From Lysobacterales bacterium (lineage in GTDB: Bacteria; Pseudomonadota; Gammaproteobacteria; Xanthomonadales; Xanthomonadaceae), in NCBI GenBank assembly GCA_015655355.1, contig JAATFG010000061.1, positions 1 to 38,945 on the forward strand: a DNA stretch of 38,945 nt. Direction: 5' to 3'. Positions within the stretch are counted from its first letter, which is position 1. Each line of letters begins with the position of its first letter. Position numbers and translations under genes: made by a program. Shown here piece after piece: positions 7,986-15,326 of this stretch. Below the pieces are notes generated by a model. It was given only the letters and a program-made list of their open reading frames with translations. It made no database searches and was not told the origin of the DNA.

Positions 7986-8483
7986 ATGACCGACGAAACC
8001 ACCGCCATCCCGGCCCAGCAGCCGGCCTTCACCGTCGAGAAGATCTACGTCAAGGACGTGAGCTTCGAGGTGCCGGGGGCGCCGGCGGTGTTCAACGACC
8101 AAGGCCAGCCGGACCTCAACCTCAACCTCAACCAGCAGGTGCAGCGCCTCAACGACGTGCTGTTCGAGGTGGTGCTCGGCGTGACCCTGACCTGCAAGGT
8201 CGGCGACAAGACCGCCTACGTGGCCGAAGTGAAGCAGGCCGGCCTGTTCGGCATCGCCGGCATCGAGCCGGCCAACGTCGACGCGCTGCTCGGCACGCAG
8301 TGTCCGAACATCCTGTTCCCGTACGTGCGCCAGCTGGTCAGCGATCTGGTCCAGGCCGGCGGGTTCCCGCCGTTCTTCCTGCAGCCGATCAACTTCGAGG
8401 CCGTGTACATGGAAGGCCTGCGCCAGCGCGCCGCGCAGCAGGGCGCCGACCTGTCCGGCCTCGAAACCGCCGGCAACGCCTGA
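7986..8483 (+). CDS. secB: Protein-export chaperone SecB
   Basis: 165 residues, the usual family length, with family segments [51 protein letters not shown] and [22 protein letters not shown]. SecB is a cytoplasmic homotetramer that holds precursor proteins unfolded and delivers them to SecA. The ATG at 7986 is 34 nt after a possible -10 (CATAAT, 7946-7951). gpsA follows 57 bp later, as in E. coli, and the two are probably co-transcribed. Confidence 0.97.
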   Translation: MTDETTAIPAQQPAFTVEKIYVKDVSFEVPGAPAVFNDQGQPDLNLNLNQQVQRLNDVLFEVVLGVTLTCKVGDKTAYVAEVKQAGLFGIAGIEPANVDALLGTQCPNILFPYVRQLVSDLVQAGGFPPFFLQPINFEAVYMEGLRQRAAQQGADLSGLETAGNA

Positions 8484-8540
8484 TTCCTTCGTGACTGCTA
8501 CGCTTGGCCTTGCAGCGCAACCTGCGGGGCTTCCGCCGCA

Positions 8541-9578
8541 ATGACCGAAACGACAACGACGACGAACGACATCGCCGTGCTCGGCGCCGGTTCGTGGGGC
8601 ACGGCACTGGCCGCGCTGATGGCCCGTCACGGCCATCGCGTGACCCTGTGGGGGCGTGACGCACAGAACGTCGCGGCCATCGACCGCGCGCACGAGAACC
8701 CGCGCTACCTGCCGGGCATCGCCCTGCCGGACAGCCTGCGTGCCAGCACCGATCTGGCCGCGAGCGTGGGCGACGCCGACTGGGTGCTGGTGGTCACGCC
8801 TTCGCATGCCTTCACCGAAACCGTCACCGCGCTCAAGCCGCTGTTGCCGCGCGGTGCCGGCGTGGCGTGGGCGAGCAAGGGCTTCGAGCCGGGCTCGGGC
8901 CGGTTCCTGCACGAGGTCGCGCAGGATGTCCTTGGCGACGACGTGCCGCTGGCGGTCGTCACCGGGCCGTCGTTCGCCAAGGAAGTGACCCTCGGCCTGC
9001 CGACCGCGGTCACCGTGCACGGCGAGGACGCGGCCTTCACCCAGCAAGTGGCCGAAGCCCTGCACGGTCCGGCATTCCGCGCCTACACCGGCAACGACAT
9101 GGTCGGCGCCGAACTCGGCGGGGCGATGAAGAATGTGCTCGCGGTGGCCACCGGCGTCAGCGACGGCATGCAGCTTGGCTTCAACGCCCGCGCCGGCCTG
9201 ATCACCCGCGGCCTCAACGAAATGCTGCGGCTGGCCGCGGCGCTTGGTGCGCGCCCGGAAACGCTGATGGGCCTGGCCGGCCTCGGCGATCTGGTGCTGA
9301 CCTGCACCGGCGACCTGTCGCGCAACCGCCGCCTTGGCCTTGCGCTGGGCAAGGGCCAGAGCATCGACGAAGCGGTGCGCGAAATCGGCCAGGTGGTCGA
9401 GTCGCTGCAAACCGCCGACGAAGTGATGCGCCTGGCCGGTCGCCACGGCATCGAGCTGCCGATTTCCGCCGGCGTGCAGGCGGTGTTGCACGGCCGGATC
9501 ACGCCGGCCGAAGGCCTGCGGCAACTGATGGCGCGCGAACAGAAACCCGAATATCCGGCAACGCTGTTCAAGGATTGA
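8541..9578 (+). CDS. gpsA: Glycerol-3-phosphate dehydrogenase [NAD(P)+]
   Basis: 345 residues. The N-terminal Rossmann motif is [12 protein letters not shown] (residues about 13-24), followed by [10 protein letters not shown] and the catalytic Lys region [13 protein letters not shown], then the substrate-binding [10 protein letters not shown]. It reduces dihydroxyacetone phosphate to sn-glycerol-3-phosphate for phospholipid synthesis in the cytosol. A Thr-rich leader ([10 protein letters not shown]) precedes the fold and may be a few residues longer than in homologues. It ends the yibN-secB-gpsA block and is closed by a terminator. Confidence 0.97.
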   Translation: MTETTTTTNDIAVLGAGSWGTALAALMARHGHRVTLWGRDAQNVAAIDRAHENPRYLPGIALPDSLRASTDLAASVGDADWVLVVTPSHAFTETVTALKPLLPRGAGVAWASKGFEPGSGRFLHEVAQDVLGDDVPLAVVTGPSFAKEVTLGLPTAVTVHGEDAAFTQQVAEALHGPAFRAYTGNDMVGAELGGAMKNVLAVATGVSDGMQLGFNARAGLITRGLNEMLRLAAALGARPETLMGLAGLGDLVLTCTGDLSRNRRLGLALGKGQSIDEAVREIGQVVESLQTADEVMRLAGRHGIELPISAGVQAVLHGRITPAEGLRQLMAREQKPEYPATLFKD

Positions 9579-9593
9579 GCGCCGGTTCCTGCA

Positions 9594-9628
9594 CGCGAAA
9601 AAGCCAGGGATTCCCGGGCTTTTTCGCG
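9594..9628 (+). terminator. Intrinsic terminator after gpsA
   Basis: A 12-bp stem CGCGAAAAAGCC/GGCTTTTTCGCG with an 11-nt loop, 15 bp after the gpsA stop. The right arm contains a T5 run. It can work from either strand. Confidence 0.8.
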
Positions 9629-9634
9629 CGAACG

Positions 9635-9660
9635 AAAAACGCCGCGGTTTTCCGCGGCGT
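9635..9660 (-). terminator. Intrinsic terminator of the Ax21-like gene
   Basis: On the minus strand, stem ACGCCGCGG/CCGCGGCGT with an AAAA loop is followed by a T5 tract (read in plus as AAAAAC before the stem). It lies 30 bp beyond the stop of the minus-strand barrel gene, back to back with the gpsA terminator. Confidence 0.85.
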
Positions 9661-9689
9661 CGTGGCTTGGATTGCGCCGGTCGCGGCGA

Positions 9690-10262
9690 TCAGAAGCTGT
9701 AGCGCACGTTGACCTGGAACGGGTTGTAGTTGTCGCCGTAGCCGGTATAGGCCGCGTTGACCGCCCAGTTGCGGGTGAAGGCGTACTGCACGCCGGCCTG
9801 CAGGTAGGTGTCGTGGTCGAAGTCGCCGCGGCGGACGACCGGGCGGGTCGCGTCGCCGACGTAGCCGAACACCTCGAATTGCGGGCTCAGGCTGCCGCGC
9901 ACGCCGACCTTCACGTCCACGCCGCTGCCGTCGTAGCCGTTGGCGTCGTACTTGGTGTAGCTGGCCTTGACCCCGAGGTCCCAGTTGCGGCTCAGCTCGT
10001 GGCGGTAACCGGCGCCGATGCCCCAGTTGTTGAGCCTGCCGCCACCCCATTCGTCGTCGATGTCCTGATGGCTGTAGTTGGCGATGACCTGGAAATCGCG
10101 GTTGATCGCGTAGGAACCGTCGACGCCGAGGCCGCTGGTCCAGTTGGAGCCGATGTAGCCGCCTTGCACGTAGGTGTAGTCGAGATCGGCCGCGGAAGCG
10201 GCGAACGGGGCGATGGCCAAGGCCAGGGCGGCGAGCTTGATGGCGGCGGGGGACTTCTTCAT
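9690..10262 (-). CDS. Ax21-like outer-membrane beta-barrel protein
   Basis: 190 residues. A signal peptide (KLAALALAIAPFAASA, cleavage near residue 24) is followed by alternating aromatic/polar strands: YTYVQGGYIGSNW, FQVIANYSHQDID, WGIGAGYRHEL, LGVKASYTKYD, FEVFGYVGD, TYLQAGVQYAF, WAVNAAYTGYG. It ends QVNVRYSF with the C-terminal Phe recognised by the BAM complex. Size and the YNYVxGGY / WxIGAGY pattern resemble the Xanthomonas Ax21/Omp1X family; a generic small OmpX/OmpA-like barrel is the alternative. The start has a good ribosome site (agagagg). A 230-bp upstream region carries an inverted repeat. Confidence 0.85.
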   Translation of the reverse strand: MKKSPAAIKLAALALAIAPFAASAADLDYTYVQGGYIGSNWTSGLGVDGSYAINRDFQVIANYSHQDIDDEWGGGRLNNWGIGAGYRHELSRNWDLGVKASYTKYDANGYDGSGVDVKVGVRGSLSPQFEVFGYVGDATRPVVRRGDFDHDTYLQAGVQYAFTRNWAVNAAYTGYGDNYNPFQVNVRYSF

Positions 10263-10396
10263 TGGGTAAAACCTCTCTTCATTTTTTTGTACCGGTGCCA
10301 TGGCGTTTGCTGTGGCCTGCCGGTATGCAAAGTTTCCGTTAACGCGTGAAATCGGCGCTGAATTTCCCGGCGAAAATGCGCATTCATCGCCCGCGT

Positions 10397-10413
10397 TCAC
10401 GCGATTTGCGTGA
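10397..10413. promoter_or_regulatory. Inverted repeat upstream of the Ax21-like gene
   Basis: Perfect 6-bp arms TCACGC and GCGTGA separated by 5 bp, about 135 bp before the barrel gene start. The extended half-site TTCACGCG also appears inverted at 10343-10350. The 10263-10492 gap has no gene; apart from these sites nothing firm is seen. An operator role is inference. Confidence 0.3.
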
Positions 10414-10492
10414 TCCGCTGCACGTTGGTTGGGGAAGATGAAAGCGATGTGAGCGCGCGAGCATCCCGATTGCGCGATGCATCCGGGCAAGG

Positions 10493-10993
10493 TCAGCCGG
10501 CGCCGACGAAGCCCTGCTGGCGCCACGCTTCGAACACCATCACCGCGACGGTGTTGGACAGGTTGAGGCTGCGGTTGTGTGGACGCATCGGCAGACGCAG
10601 GCGATGCGCGGCGGGAATCGCCTCGAGCACGTCCTGCGGCAGGCCGCGGGTTTCCGGGCCGAACAGGAAGGCGTCGCCGGGCGCGTAGGCGATCCCGTCG
10701 TAGCGTTGCGTGCCGCGCGTGCTCAGCGCGAACAACCGCGCCGGTTGGATGTCGGCGAGCGCCGCTTCGAGCGAGGCGTGCACTTGCAGTTGCGCGTATT
10801 CGTGGTAGTCGAGGCCGGCGCGCTTGAGGTTCTTGTCGTCGAGGTCGAAGCCCAGCGGTTCGATCAGGTGCAGGCGCGCGCCGGTGTTCGCGCACAGGCG
10901 AATGACGTTGCCGGTGTTCGGCGGGATTTCCGGCTGGTACAGCAGGACGTCGAGATCGAGATGTCCGGGAGCCGGTTCGCGGGCGTCATTCAT
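10493..10993 (-). CDS. trmL: tRNA (cytidine(34)/uridine(34)-2'-O)-methyltransferase
   Basis: 166 residues of the SPOUT class. It matches E. coli TrmL across the length: LYQPEIPPNTGNVIRLCANT near the start, IEPLGFDLDDKNLKRAGLDY, then the knotted SAM-binding motifs FGPETRGLP and LNLSNTVAVMVFEAWRQ. It methylates the ribose of the wobble nucleotide in tRNA-Leu isoacceptors. The start at 10993 gives a short polar extension (MNDAREPAPGHLDLD) before homology. Likely monocistronic; the small gene at 11022-11204 ends 28 bp upstream. Confidence 0.95.
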   Translation of the reverse strand: MNDAREPAPGHLDLDVLLYQPEIPPNTGNVIRLCANTGARLHLIEPLGFDLDDKNLKRAGLDYHEYAQLQVHASLEAALADIQPARLFALSTRGTQRYDGIAYAPGDAFLFGPETRGLPQDVLEAIPAAHRLRLPMRPHNRSLNLSNTVAVMVFEAWRQQGFVGAG

Positions 10994-11021
10994 CTGCGCA
11001 TTGTAGAAGGCGCGGCGCGAT

Positions 11022-11204
11022 TCATCGCGCCGGATGCGCCTGGCGGAGCTCGCGCAAGCTGCGCCTGTACAGGCACGCGCCGTAGACGAAGACGGCAATG
11101 CCCAGGACAAGGACAACGCGCGGCAGGCCGTGGGATGCCACCAGCCACACGCCGATGAGCTGGGCGATGACGGCAAGGTTGAGATTGCGGTTGATCAAGG
11201 TCAT
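11022..11204 (-). CDS. Small two-helix membrane protein, unknown function
   Basis: 60 residues: MTLINRNLNL, then two hydrophobic stretches (AVIAQLIGVWLVASHGL and VVLVLGIAVFVYGACLY), and a basic tail RRSLRELRQAHPAR. No family is recognised. The ATG at 11204 has a ribosome site (aaggat, 6 nt away). It lies 31 bp after the repeat-containing small exported protein at 11236-11433 and is probably in the same transcript, so both would be controlled by the operator at 11463-11486. Confidence 0.7.
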   Translation of the reverse strand: MTLINRNLNLAVIAQLIGVWLVASHGLPRVVLVLGIAVFVYGACLYRRSLRELRQAHPAR

Positions 11205-11235
11205 GGGTCGATCCTTGGGCGGGAGTTGCCGGGGT

Positions 11236-11433
11236 TCAGGCGGTGGTGTCGTCCGCTTGCGGGCGCACCACGATGGTCGGCAGGTCGACGATGCGGTCGG
11301 CGGGGTCGGGGTGCACGACAATGGTCGGCAGGTCGACGATGTGGGTCGCGGTAACCGGTTCGGCATCGGCCCAGAAAACGGCACCGCTGGCGGTGGTCAT
11401 GACGAGGGCGGTGGCGAGGGCGAGCAGGTTCAT
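11236..11433 (-). CDS. Small exported protein with two 16-residue repeats, unknown function
   Basis: 65 residues. A signal-peptide-like start (LLALATALVMTTASGAVFWA) is followed by a mature part of some 43 residues made almost wholly of two copies of IVDLPTIVV(H/R)P plus a short acidic linker (DPADR / QADDTTA). The second copy follows the first at exactly 16 residues. The ATG at 11433 has a strong ribosome site (aaggag, about 7 nt). I do not recognise the family. It heads a two-gene unit behind a GGTG-N16-CACC palindrome, hinting at control by a YtrA-type GntR repressor. Periplasmic location is inferred from the signal. Confidence 0.72.
   Translation of the reverse strand: MNLLALATALVMTTASGAVFWADAEPVTATHIVDLPTIVVHPDPADRIVDLPTIVVRPQADDTTA
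11265..11341. repeat. 48-bp-period tandem repeat inside a small gene
   Basis: Two copies of about 29 bp (ATGGTCGGCAGGTCGACGAT core) begin at 11265 and 11313. They differ at only two bases, so DNA identity is higher than protein conservation alone would need, suggesting a recent duplication or ongoing copy-number change. Confidence 0.85.
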
Positions 11434-11818
11434 GGTGGTTCTCCTTGGTGTGTTTGAGTTTCGGTGTGTTAGTAAAGTAATACACCAGTCTGGTTGATGC
11501 AAGCAGCAGAGGGTCCGGTTCGGATTTCATTCATCAGGAATTCATGTTTTGGCCGTCTGCATGTCTGGCAGCGTGATCAGCGCAGATAGCGTGCCAATCT
11601 CAAGCAATTGATTTTTTTTGAAGTATTTTTGGATGGAGGGGTGTACGCCCGGTGTCCGCTGTCCGTCCGCGGCGGGTCGATTTGTCCGGAAGCCTGCCGG
11701 TGGCGGCCCGACAGCGGCCCATCGGCGGCGGTTTCACACCCCTGCGACTTGTGGCCTATGTGGCCTGCGTGCGTGACGGGCTAGGATGCGGAACCACCCA
11801 ACCCGGAGCATTCACCGC
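11434..11818. other. Intergenic region between divergent small-protein operon and M16 protease
   Basis: 385 bp without a gene. It holds the GGTG-N16-CACC operator (11463-11486), an A/T-rich patch around 11605-11635 (TTGATTTTTTTTGAAG), and a possible -10 TAGGAT (11782-11787) for the M16 gene. No small ORF with a ribosome site was seen. Confidence 0.5.
11463..11486. promoter_or_regulatory. YtrA/GntR-type operator palindrome GGTG-N16-CACC
   Basis: A 24-bp imperfect palindrome: GGTGTGTTA, a 6-bp centre, TAATACACC; 9 of 12 positions of the half-sites are symmetric. It lies 30 bp before the small exported protein gene, where its promoter should be. GGTG-N16-CACC is the operator form that I recall for the YtrA subfamily of GntR regulators in Xanthomonas. 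No GntR gene lies in the window, so the regulator would act in trans. Confidence 0.65.
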
Positions 11819-14680
11819 ATGAAGCCGAACCCTCGTCCACGCGTCGCCGTCCTCGCCGCCGCTCTGGCCGTTTCCCTTGCCGCGCCGCTGGCGATTGCGC
11901 CGGCCTTTGCCGATGCCGCCGCAACCCCGGCGGTTGCGCAGCCGGACATCGCGTTCCAGCAGTTCGTGCTGCCCAACGGCCTGCACGTGATCGTGCATGA
12001 GGACCACAAGGCACCGGTCGTGGCGATCAACCTGATGTACCACGTCGGCAGCGCGGACGAACCGGCCGGGCGCAGCGGCTTCGCGCACCTGTTCGAGCAC
12101 CTGATGTTCAACGGTTCGGAAAACCATCCGGGCGAATACTTCGAGCCGTTCGAGCAGGCTGGCGCCACCGACCAGAACGGCACCACCAATACCGACCGCA
12201 CCAATTACTTCGAGACCGTGCCGACCACCGCGCTGGACATGGCGCTGTGGATGGAATCCGACCGCATGGGCTACCTGCTCGGCGCCATCGACCAGAAGAC
12301 GCTCGACGAGCAGCGCGGCGTGGTGCAGAACGAAAAGCGCCAGGGCGAGAACCAGCCCTACGGCCAGTTGCGCGAAATCGTCTCGCACACCATGTACCCG
12401 GACGGCCACCCGTACCACCACACCACCATCGGTTCGATGAACGACTTGAACGCGGCCTCGCTGGACGACGTGAAGACGTGGTTCAAGACCTGGTACGGCC
12501 CGAACAACGCGGTGCTGGTGCTGGCCGGCGACATCGACCTGGCCACGGCGAAGGAAAAGATCAGCAAGTATTTCGGCGCGATTCCGGCCACGCCGAGCAT
12601 GGCGCAGCCGAAGATCGACGTCGCTCCGCTCGCCGCGGGCGGCCGCACCGAACTGGAAGACAAGGTGCCGCAGGTGCGCGTGCAGCGTTTGTGGAACGTG
12701 CCGCAGGTCGGCAGCAAGGACGCGGACTTGCTGGATCTGTTCAACCAGGTGCTCGGCGGCAGCGCCAGCTCGCGCCTGGATCAGCGCCTCGTGTATCAGG
12801 ACAAGCTGGTCGACAGCATCGGCACCAGCAATTACGGCAGCCAACTGTCCGGCGAATTCGGCATCTACGCCACGGTCAAGCAGGGCGTCGACGAAGCCAA
12901 GGTCGAAGCGGTGGTCGACGAGGAATTGCAGAAGCTGCTGAAGGACGGCCCGAGCGCCGAAGAGCTGGAACGCGCCAAGACCTCGTACCGCGCCAGCTTC
13001 ATCCGCGGCATCGAAAGCATCGGCGGTTTCGGCGGCAAGGCCGACACGCTGGCGTCGTGCGCCACTTTCCTCGGCGACGCGGGCTGCTTCCGCGAATCGT
13101 TGAAGACCGTCAGCGAAGCCACGCCCGAAGAGGTGCGCGCCGCCGCGCAGAAATGGTTGGACAAGCCCAGCCACGTGTTCGTGGTCAAGCCCGGCACGCG
13201 CACGCCGTTGACTGAAGCGCCGGCAGTGAAGCCGGCGCCGTTCATCGTGCCCAAGGTCGACGCCAGGTTCAAGACGTCCGCCAACACGGTCGACCGCAAG
13301 ACCGGCGTGCCGAAGGTGGACAGCTTCCCGGCGCTGAAATTCCCGGCCCTGCAGCGCGCCACGCTGGCCAACGGCAGCACCCTGATCCTGGCCGAACGCC
13401 ACGGAATCCCGGTGGTCAACTTCAGCTACGAATTCAATGGCGGCTATGCCAGCGACCCGATCGGCAAGCCGGGCATCGCCAGCTTCAGCGCCAAGCTGCT
13501 TGGCGAGGGCGCCGGCGAGCGCGATTCGCTGGCGTTCAAGTCGCGCAAGGAAGAACTCGGCGCGGAACTGTCCTCCGGCGCATCGCTGGATGGCGCCAGC
13601 GTCTATCTGTCGGCGTTGAAGGACAACCTGGATCCGTCGCTGCAACTGTTCGCCGATCTGCTGGAGCGCCCGCGCTTCGCCCAGGGCGACATCGACCGGG
13701 TGAAGGCGCAGTGGATCGCCAGCATCAAGCAGGAAAAGGCGCGCCCGCAGACCGCCGCGCTGCGCGTGCTGCCGCCGCTGCTGTATGGCGCCGACCATCC
13801 GTACGGCATTCCGTTCACCGGCAGCGGCAACGAGAACGTGATTGTCGGCCTGACCCGCGAGCAACTGCTGAACTGGCAGCAGCAATGGCTGCGTCCGGAA
13901 AGCGCCACGCTGATCGTGGTCGGCGACACCACGCTGGCCGAGATCGTGCCGGAATTGAACAAGGTGCTTGGCGACTGGAAAGGTACCGGCAAGGCGCCGG
14001 CCGCGCCGGTGGTGCCGGTGGTGAAGAACCCGGCCAAACCGCGCGTGTTCCTGATCGACCAGCCCGGCGCGGTGCAGGCCAACATCTACGCCGGTGAGCT
14101 GGAACCGCCGACCGGCGACGCCAACGCGGTCAAGCTGGAGATGAGCAACGAAGTGCTCGGTGGCTCGTTCACTTCGCGCATGAATATGAACCTGCGCGAA
14201 GACAAGCACTGGTCGTATGGCGCCAGCACGCGCCTGGTCGGCACGCTGGGGCCGCGCCCGTTCCTGTCGATCGCGCCGGTGCAGATCGACAAGACCGCCG
14301 AATCCGTGGCCGAAATGCGCAAGGAAATCGCCGATTACGCCAGTGGCGCCAAGCCGGCCACCCAGACCGAAGTGGACAAGGTGGTTGCCAACGACCTGCG
14401 CAGCCAGCCCGGCGCCTATGAAACCGCGGAAGCGGTGATGGGCACCATCGGCGGCATCGTCCGTTACGGTCGCCCGGACAACTGGGTGCAGGTGCGCAAT
14501 GACCAGGTGGCCGCGTTCACCCCGGCGCAGGCCAACGAACAGGCCAAGGCCTTCGACCCGAACGCACTGACCTGGGTGATCGTCGGCGACCTGTCGAAGA
14601 TCGAGACGCCGGTGCGCGCGCTCGGCATCGGCGACGTCACCGTGCTCGATGCGGACGGCAAGCCGCGCCCCGCGAAGTAA
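11819..14680 (+). CDS. Periplasmic M16 (insulinase/pitrilysin) zinc protease, two-lobe
   Basis: 953 residues with a signal peptide (VAVLAAALAVSLAAPLAIAPAFA). The first half holds the inverted zinc motif HLFEH near residues 90-94, with the distal Glu in VVQNEKRQGENQPYG. The second half repeats the fold (YEFNGGYASDPIGKPGIASF, FSAKLLGEGAGERDS) but lacks HxxEH, so it is the usual inactive partner lobe. Family members degrade peptides inside a closed clam-shell chamber; here in the periplasm. The start at 11819 gives the signal peptide a clean basic N-region and has a ggag ribosome site. It is likely transcribed alone; a hairpin follows. Confidence 0.93.
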   Translation: MKPNPRPRVAVLAAALAVSLAAPLAIAPAFADAAATPAVAQPDIAFQQFVLPNGLHVIVHEDHKAPVVAINLMYHVGSADEPAGRSGFAHLFEHLMFNGSENHPGEYFEPFEQAGATDQNGTTNTDRTNYFETVPTTALDMALWMESDRMGYLLGAIDQKTLDEQRGVVQNEKRQGENQPYGQLREIVSHTMYPDGHPYHHTTIGSMNDLNAASLDDVKTWFKTWYGPNNAVLVLAGDIDLATAKEKISKYFGAIPATPSMAQPKIDVAPLAAGGRTELEDKVPQVRVQRLWNVPQVGSKDADLLDLFNQVLGGSASSRLDQRLVYQDKLVDSIGTSNYGSQLSGEFGIYATVKQGVDEAKVEAVVDEELQKLLKDGPSAEELERAKTSYRASFIRGIESIGGFGGKADTLASCATFLGDAGCFRESLKTVSEATPEEVRAAAQKWLDKPSHVFVVKPGTRTPLTEAPAVKPAPFIVPKVDARFKTSANTVDRKTGVPKVDSFPALKFPALQRATLANGSTLILAERHGIPVVNFSYEFNGGYASDPIGKPGIASFSAKLLGEGAGERDSLAFKSRKEELGAELSSGASLDGASVYLSALKDNLDPSLQLFADLLERPRFAQGDIDRVKAQWIASIKQEKARPQTAALRVLPPLLYGADHPYGIPFTGSGNENVIVGLTREQLLNWQQQWLRPESATLIVVGDTTLAEIVPELNKVLGDWKGTGKAPAAPVVPVVKNPAKPRVFLIDQPGAVQANIYAGELEPPTGDANAVKLEMSNEVLGGSFTSRMNMNLREDKHWSYGASTRLVGTLGPRPFLSIAPVQIDKTAESVAEMRKEIADYASGAKPATQTEVDKVVANDLRSQPGAYETAEAVMGTIGGIVRYGRPDNWVQVRNDQVAAFTPAQANEQAKAFDPNALTWVIVGDLSKIETPVRALGIGDVTVLDADGKPRPAK

Positions 14681-14753
14681 TCCGCGGGCTGGGCAATGAG
14701 CGCGTCGCAACGCGCCCGGGCAATGAATCGCCGGGCCGTTGCGCACGCACCGC

Positions 14754-14785
14754 GAACCTGCGCACGCGCAACCGCGCGCAGGTTC
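14754..14785. other. Hairpin between M16 protease and DUF4156 genes
   Basis: Perfect 10-bp arms GAACCTGCGC/GCGCAGGTTC with a 12-nt loop, but no T-tract follows. A possible -10 (CACAAT, 14789-14794) begins 4 bp later. It could weaken read-through from the protease gene or act as an operator for the lipoprotein gene; neither is shown. Confidence 0.45.
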
Positions 14786-14828
14786 CGGCACAATCCCGAT
14801 TTACCGTTTCCAGCTGGAAGAACGTCCA

Positions 14829-15146
14829 ATGCGCAAGATTGTCCTGATCGCCTCGTTTGCCGCGACCCTGTCCGCCTGCACTTGGGTGCACCTCGACCCG
14901 GCCGCGGAGAACGTCAGGGTCGTCCCGGCCGGCGCCGCGCCGGCGGCGTGCGCGAAGAAGGGCGAGATCAACGTCTCGGTCAAGAACAGCGTCGGCGTCT
15001 ACAACCGCAAGCCGCTGAAGGTGCGCGACGAGCTGGAAACCCTCGCCCGCAACGAAGCGCCGAGCCTGCAGGCCGACACCGTCCAGTCGCTCGGCGATCC
15101 CTTCGACGGCACCCAGCATTTCGCCGCCTACACCTGCGGCAAGTGA
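14829..15146 (+). CDS. DUF4156 family lipoprotein
   Basis: 105 residues. A lipoprotein signal with lipobox LSAC (Cys at residue 17) is followed by the DUF4156 pattern: VRVVPAGAAPAACAKKGEINVSV, DELETLARNEAPSLQADTV and a closing FAAYTC. Two further Cys (about residues 41 and 103) may pair in the periplasm. Family members are small envelope lipoproteins of unknown role. The ATG at 14829 is where the signal peptide begins; there is an upstream in-frame ATG but it lies in the hairpin region. Confidence 0.88.
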   Translation: MRKIVLIASFAATLSACTWVHLDPAAENVRVVPAGAAPAACAKKGEINVSVKNSVGVYNRKPLKVRDELETLARNEAPSLQADTVQSLGDPFDGTQHFAAYTCGK

Positions 15147-15274
15147 GCCGGACCGGCACATTCGCCGCCGTGGCCGCGGGAATCGGGCTGAACAGGCATG
15201 GCGACGGCAGCGGACTGCCGCTGCCGCGCGCTGCCATGAACCGTCGCGAAGATGCGTGAACCTGCGGAAGCCGC

Positions 15275-15280
15275 TAGAAT
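15275..15280 (+). promoter_or_regulatory. Possible -10 box of oleA
   Basis: TAGAAT (five of six consensus) followed by C, 46 nt upstream of the oleA start, with no convincing -35. The same TAGAATC heptamer precedes ubiJ at 20549. Confidence 0.4.
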
Positions 15281-15326
15281 CGACGATCTTTCCGTCCACT
15301 CGCCCGCAACCCGGGCCGGCACGCCC

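Noticed and set aside
11756-14791. Minus-strand open frame of 1011 codons opposite the M16 protease
   Set aside because: Composition is that of an antisense shadow (His, Arg, Val, Gly rich); the plus-strand frame has signal peptide and zinc motif.
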